A stretch of DNA of 64,000 nt from Algoriella xinjiangensis (lineage in GTDB: Bacteria > Bacteroidota > Bacteroidia > Flavobacteriales > Weeksellaceae): contig NZ_FOUZ01000002.1 in the NCBI RefSeq assembly GCF_900115015.1, positions 124,001-188,000 of the forward strand, in the 5' to 3' direction. Of this stretch, positions 60,035 to 64,000 are shown in pieces. The first letter of the stretch is position 1. The number at the start of each line of letters is the position of its first letter. Under the pieces are notes generated by a model that was not told the origin of the DNA, searched no databases, and was given only the letters and a program-made list of their open reading frames with translations. Made by a program: the position numbers and the translations under genes.

Positions 60035-62016
60035 AAAAGCTAATGATTGTTTATGCATTAATCCTATTTATAGTTTGTCTATTTATAGGACGTTTGGCGT
60101 ATTTACAATTATTTACAGATCGCTACACGCTTAATGCTTTTAATACTTCTATCAAACAAGAAATTGTTTATCCAAACCGTGGCGATATCTTAGATCGAAA
60201 TGGAAAATTATTAGTAAGTAACACTTATTCGTACGAATTAGATGTTATTCCAGGAAAAGTAATCAACGATTCGGGAATTGCGATTAATAATTTTGATAAA
60301 AATAAATTCGCTAATATGGTGGGAATTTCTCCACTTCAATTTGATTCTATCATGAATAAAATTGTTGGCGCAAAAGACTATAAACGATTATCACCATATC
60401 CATTTATAAAAAATATTTCGAGAGAAAATTTTGCACGCATGCAAGAGCAATTGTATTTGTATCCTGCATTTAGCATTATTAAACGTCCCGAAAGAAAATA
60501 TATGGTAAGTTCTGCCGGAAATATACTGGGCTATATAAACGAGGCAGGACCAGCTTACATAAAAACAGATTCTACTTATTATCAACCAGGAGATTTAGTA
60601 GGAATTGCGGGTGTAGAAAAATCGTACGAAAAAGATTTACGCGGAATAAAAGGGGTAAAAAACTGGATTGTAGATAGAACAATGAATGTTGTTGGACCAT
60701 ATAAAAATGGTGAATACGATCGTCCCGTAAAAAGTGGAAAAACAGTTAATCTTACAATTGATTTCAGATTGCAAGAATTAGCAGAGCAAATGCTAAAAAA
60801 TAAACGAGGTGCAATTGTTGCTTTAGACCCAAGCACCGGCGAAATTTTAGCTTTAGCTTCAGCACCAACAATTAATCCAAACGATTTTTTAGATTCTAAA
60901 CTGAGAAATAAATTAATTAACGATTCTATTTCTCGACCAACTTACGATAGAGCCTTGCAAGGTTCTTATCCTCCAGGATCTACTTTCAAATTGATGACGG
61001 CTTTGGCTGGTATGCAAATGGGAACAATGTCCGAAGAGACAACTTATGTGTGTAAACACGGTTTTAGATACGGACGTATGAAAATTGGTTGTCACTGTGG
61101 TATGTATTTTACGCCGCAAGGTTTAGAGCATGCGATAGGAAAATCGTGTAACAATTATTTTTCTGAAGCTTACCGCGATATTGTGCGTAAAGATCCAAAT
61201 GATTATAGTGTTGGAATGAATCAATGGGCTGCAATTATGAATAGTTTCGGATTAGGAAAATTCATGGGAACAGATTTACCTGTTGGGAGCAAAGGATTAA
61301 TACCAACTTCGGAGTTTTACGATAACCGTTTTGGAGAAGGTGTTTGGAATCCGTATCGTATCATTTTTAATGGTATGGGACAAGGAGATGTTAATACAAC
61401 ACCTTTGCAAATGGCGAATTTTGTTGCAGCAATAGGCAATAAAGGATTCTTTTATACGCCACATATTGTTCGTCAAATAGATGGTAAATCAATCAAAGAT
61501 TCTACTTATACAACTAAAAAACATACGTTAGTCGATCCAAAACATTTTGATATTATTCTTCGCGGAATGCACAATGTATTTACGATGGGAACTGGTCGTG
61601 GATTTGCTGTAAGAGATTTTGAACAATTAGGAAAAACCGGAACTGCGCAAAATTCGCAAGGACAAGATCACTCATTATTTGTTTTATTAGCACCTGCGGA
61701 TAAACCCAAAATTGCAATTGCAGCAATTATAGAAAATGGTCATTATGGTGCAACTTGGGCTGGACCAATGACGAGTTTAGTTGCAGAATTATATATTACA
61801 GATACCATAAAACGTCCTGCGTTGTTAGAACGTATGAAAAATGGTAACTTAAACGGAGAATATAACCGTCAATGGGTAAATTATTTAAAGAAAAAAGGAT
61901 TATATATAGAACCTGTTAAAAAAGATTCGGTAATTAATAAAGCTGATTCATTAAAGTTAAAAAAAGTTTCTACAAAAGGTAAAAATGAGCCAAAACAGAT
62001 TGCTTCAAGGAATTGA
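60031..62016 (+). CDS. mrdA: Penicillin-binding protein 2, elongasome transpeptidase
   Basis: Class B PBP of 661 residues that cross-links new peptidoglycan during elongation. An N-terminal helix (about 5-22) is followed by the pedestal domain (about 45-220, YPNRGDILDRNGKLLVSN) and the transpeptidase domain. The active-site Ser317 and Lys320 are in PPGSTFKLM, the SxN motif in GKSCNNYF and the KTG motif in LGKTGTAQN. The C-terminal tail is Lys/Ser-rich. It overlaps mreD by 4 bases and rodA by 32 bases. A cysteine cluster between SxxK and SxN (YVCKHGFRYGRMKIGCHCG) is odd for a periplasmic domain but is also known from other Bacteroidota PBP2 proteins. Confidence 0.95.
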   Translation: MKKLMIVYALILFIVCLFIGRLAYLQLFTDRYTLNAFNTSIKQEIVYPNRGDILDRNGKLLVSNTYSYELDVIPGKVINDSGIAINNFDKNKFANMVGISPLQFDSIMNKIVGAKDYKRLSPYPFIKNISRENFARMQEQLYLYPAFSIIKRPERKYMVSSAGNILGYINEAGPAYIKTDSTYYQPGDLVGIAGVEKSYEKDLRGIKGVKNWIVDRTMNVVGPYKNGEYDRPVKSGKTVNLTIDFRLQELAEQMLKNKRGAIVALDPSTGEILALASAPTINPNDFLDSKLRNKLINDSISRPTYDRALQGSYPPGSTFKLMTALAGMQMGTMSEETTYVCKHGFRYGRMKIGCHCGMYFTPQGLEHAIGKSCNNYFSEAYRDIVRKDPNDYSVGMNQWAAIMNSFGLGKFMGTDLPVGSKGLIPTSEFYDNRFGEGVWNPYRIIFNGMGQGDVNTTPLQMANFVAAIGNKGFFYTPHIVRQIDGKSIKDSTYTTKKHTLVDPKHFDIILRGMHNVFTMGTGRGFAVRDFEQLGKTGTAQNSQGQDHSLFVLLAPADKPKIAIAAIIENGHYGATWAGPMTSLVAELYITDTIKRPALLERMKNGNLNGEYNRQWVNYLKKKGLYIEPVKKDSVINKADSLKLKKVSTKGKNEPKQIASRN

Positions 62017-63529
62017 TTGGATGGTTCTTATTCTGGGGTTGATTATCGTAACCTTCGGAATTATGAACGTATATAGTGTAAACCAAGATTTGGGCGTAAA
62101 ACAAATGATTTGGTTTGGACTTGGTATGGTCATGATTTTAGCTTTGATAATTGCAAGTGGAAATAACCGTAACTTTTTCGAGATTTATAGTCCCGTTTTT
62201 TATATTATTTCGGTATTGTTACTCGTTGGTGTATTGCTCGTCGGAAAAGAAATTAACGGTGCAAAAGCTTGGTATAGGTTTGGCCCGCTAAGTTTACAAC
62301 CTGCCGAATTTGCAAAAATAGGTACAGCTTTACTTATTGCAAATTTCCTCAATCACTCCAATGCTAATCTAAAAGATATCAGTTTTATAGGGAAAATTTT
62401 GCTTATAATTGGAATTCCAGTTGCATTAATTTTACTTCAACCCGATTTAGGATCTGTTATTATTTTTTGTTCATTAAGTATTGCATTGTACCGAGAAGGA
62501 CTAAATCCTTGGATAATTATAACACCAATTATTGGCTTAATTGTCTTTCTAATTTCGATTGTACAAATTCCTTTTTATGTATTATTGGTTTTTGGATTCA
62601 TCGTTTTAGTAATTGTACTTTTAATGCTCGCTTTCAATTATACAAAAGATGTGATTGATGCAATGCACGGAATATTAGTTGGATTATCAATTTACTTTTT
62701 ATTATTAATTGTTGTTTGTTATTTCGTCGAAAATTTATCAGAAGAAACACGAGAGTCCTTTGGACATCTTTTTCCGATGCGTTCGTTGTTTTTTTCTGAA
62801 CCGATATTTTTCAATACTGTATTTTTTGGGTTGATTGGATTCGTAATTTCTATGATTCCGATTATTGTTTTGAAATTAACAGAACAAAAAGAAATTAATA
62901 ATTCACCTTTCAAAACGCAATCTGGTTTAGCAGCAAATATGCTAAATCTGAGTATTATTGTTTCGATTGTTTTATTGTTAGTAACCAGTATTATCAGTTT
63001 TATTTCACCAATTATTTTCGAAAAATTACCTAAACACCAAAAAGAAAGGGTGATGGTTTTGTACGAAGGTGAAGCCAAATACCGCGATACTTCGGGTTAT
63101 AATTTATTGTATGCGAAAACAGCAATTGGCTCGGGCGAATTGTATGGGAAAGGATACAATCAAGGAACAATCAAAAAAGGAAGATTTGTACCCGAACAAC
63201 AAACCGATTACATTTTTACAACTGTAGGCGAGGAATGGGGATTTTTAGGAAGCACATTTTTAGTGTTGATCTACGCCGTTTTTGTGGGACGATTATTTTA
63301 TCTCGCAGAAATCCAAAAGAATCGTTTTGCACGCTTTTATGGTTATTGCGTAGCATCTATATTGTTTTTCCATTTCTTTATCAATATCGCGATGGTTATA
63401 GGTTTATTTCCGACCGTAGGTATTCCACTGCCTTTCTTTAGTTATGGAGGAAGCTCGTTGTGGGGATTCACCATTTTGATAGGTATATTTTTAATCATAC
63501 ATTATAAAAATAGTCAAGGATTTATTTAG
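61985..63529 (+). CDS. rodA: Peptidoglycan glycosyltransferase RodA, enlarged form
   Basis: SEDS-family lipid II polymerase that works with PBP2. It has 514 residues against about 370 in E. coli. The SEDS marks are KAWYRFGPLSLQPAEFAKIGTALL, LILLQPDLGSVIIF, AIGSGELYGKGYNQG, FVPEQQTDYIFTTVGEEWGF and IPLPFFSYGGSSL. Between QPDLG and LPKHQKERV, where most RodA have two helices, this protein has about six hydrophobic segments (residues about 165-345), so four extra ones are predicted. Whether this is usual for the clade needs comparison. The start lies 32 bases inside mrdA, so translation is coupled. A strong terminator closes the operon. Confidence 0.94.
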   Translation: MSQNRLLQGIDWMVLILGLIIVTFGIMNVYSVNQDLGVKQMIWFGLGMVMILALIIASGNNRNFFEIYSPVFYIISVLLLVGVLLVGKEINGAKAWYRFGPLSLQPAEFAKIGTALLIANFLNHSNANLKDISFIGKILLIIGIPVALILLQPDLGSVIIFCSLSIALYREGLNPWIIITPIIGLIVFLISIVQIPFYVLLVFGFIVLVIVLLMLAFNYTKDVIDAMHGILVGLSIYFLLLIVVCYFVENLSEETRESFGHLFPMRSLFFSEPIFFNTVFFGLIGFVISMIPIIVLKLTEQKEINNSPFKTQSGLAANMLNLSIIVSIVLLLVTSIISFISPIIFEKLPKHQKERVMVLYEGEAKYRDTSGYNLLYAKTAIGSGELYGKGYNQGTIKKGRFVPEQQTDYIFTTVGEEWGFLGSTFLVLIYAVFVGRLFYLAEIQKNRFARFYGYCVASILFFHFFINIAMVIGLFPTVGIPLPFFSYGGSSLWGFTILIGIFLIIHYKNSQGFI

Positions 63530-63540
63530 ATTCAGATATA

Positions 63541-63574
63541 AAAAAAAGCTATACCGATTGAGTATAGCTTTTTT
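63541..63574. terminator. Bidirectional terminator between rodA and the TlpA-like gene
   Basis: AAAAAAGCTATAC pairs with GTATAGCTTTTTT around a seven-base loop, between converging genes. Confidence 0.9.
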
Positions 63575-63596
63575 ATTTTTATATGTTTTAGAACTG

Positions 63597-64000
63597 TTAT
63601 TTCTTAGCAGCTTCTAATTCGGAAATATGATGTACTTCTTTGATTATTTTATTGTCTTTGTCTACTAAAAATAAAGTAGGAGTAGAGCTTACGCTAAATT
63701 GCTCTGCAATTGGAGAATCCCAACGTAACAAATCAGTATAATTATACCAAGGTAAATCTTTTGTAGCGTCTTTAAAAGCAGTTTCATCAAAGTCCAAAGA
63801 GATTGCTACGATTTCGCCACCTTTTGCTTTAAAGTCTTTGTAAAACTCTTTGATATAAGGAATTTCTTGTTGACAAGCTGGACACCAAGAAGCCCAAAAA
63901 ACAATTAGTTTTTGATTTGCTTTGATGTCGTATAAAGATTTTTTACCATTAATCGGTTTATCAAAAGTAATGTTTGGAACTTGACTACCAACTTGCATAG
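63597..64000 (-). CDS. TlpA/ResA-like thioredoxin-fold protein, cut by window edge
   Basis: The readable part has 133 residues after a Met at 63998, but the frame is open to the edge, so the true start, and any signal peptide or N-terminal domain, may lie outside. The redox-active pair is in VFWASWCPACQQEIPYIKEFY (WCxxC-type Cys-Pro-Ala-Cys). The cis-Pro is in SVSSTPTLFLVDKDNKII. The family reduces or exchanges disulfides in the periplasm (cytochrome c maturation, TlpA-type) or belongs to AhpC/TSA-like peroxiredoxins. The WCPAC site with redoxin-style start PNITFDKPINGK favours TlpA-type. Confidence 0.85.
   Translation of the reverse strand, partial: MQVGSQVPNITFDKPINGKKSLYDIKANQKLIVFWASWCPACQQEIPYIKEFYKDFKAKGGEIVAISLDFDETAFKDATKDLPWYNYTDLLRWDSPIAEQFSVSSTPTLFLVDKDNKIIKEVHHISELEAAKK

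Overview
The window is AT-rich, densely coded chromosome from a Bacteroidota member of class Flavobacteriia. The clade markers are a SusC/SusD pair, a type IX secretion C-terminal sorting domain, GLPGLI-like and DUF4836 proteins, a DksA-like protein without zinc cysteines, and promoters of the TTTG-N19-TAnnTTTG type instead of -35/-10 boxes. A Weeksellaceae member (Empedobacter-like) is possible, but the genus is a guess. No prophage, insertion sequence, CRISPR array or rRNA is visible. The content is mostly core chromosome.

Layout. 1-8.5 kb: partial Kdo transferase (waaA), a sugar aminotransferase, galE with a Nudix hydrolase, an NlpE-like lipoprotein, ogt, lipA, two tandem GLPGLI-like secreted proteins and cinA. 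8.5-8.8 kb: a 318-bp gap with REP-like repeats. 8.8-16.6 kb: a DAACS symporter, a PASTA membrane protein with rluD, ddl overlapping coaD, a secreted M12B-like metalloprotease with a T9SS tail, and rnhB. 16.7-23 kb: a SusC/SusD nutrient importer and guaB. 23-32 kb: a DUF2723 membrane glycosyltransferase, two small beta-barrel proteins that share a sigma-54-like promoter, and an overlapping three-gene operon (DUF4836 lipoprotein, ABC ATPase, FtsX/MacB-like permease). 32-37.7 kb: ileS, dksA-like and lspA, a small unknown membrane protein, and four identical tRNA-Val genes in exact 116-bp tandem repeats.

37.7-46 kb: a flippase-like membrane protein, an SDR/ElaA/SGNH-like operon, an EamA transporter, tag, a DUF255 thioredoxin-fold protein and putP. 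46-53.7 kb: a co-directional DNA repair and membrane cluster of mutL, two rhomboids, an EEP-domain protein, a HerA-like ATPase and an exonuclease/GIY-YIG fusion. 53.7-64 kb: an OmpA-family protein, folK divergent from sppA, the elongasome operon mreB-mreC-mreD-mrdA-rodA with overlapping junctions, and a TlpA-like thioredoxin protein cut by the right edge.

Envelope building dominates: peptidoglycan precursor (ddl), rod-shape machinery (mre/mrd/rodA), lipoprotein maturation (lspA), LPS core (waaA), outer-membrane barrels and OmpA. The strongest leads for novelty are the DUF4836/ABC operon, the paired sigma-54-like promoters, the homogenised tRNA-Val array, the enlarged RodA, the PASTA-only membrane protein and a long hairpin upstream of mutL.
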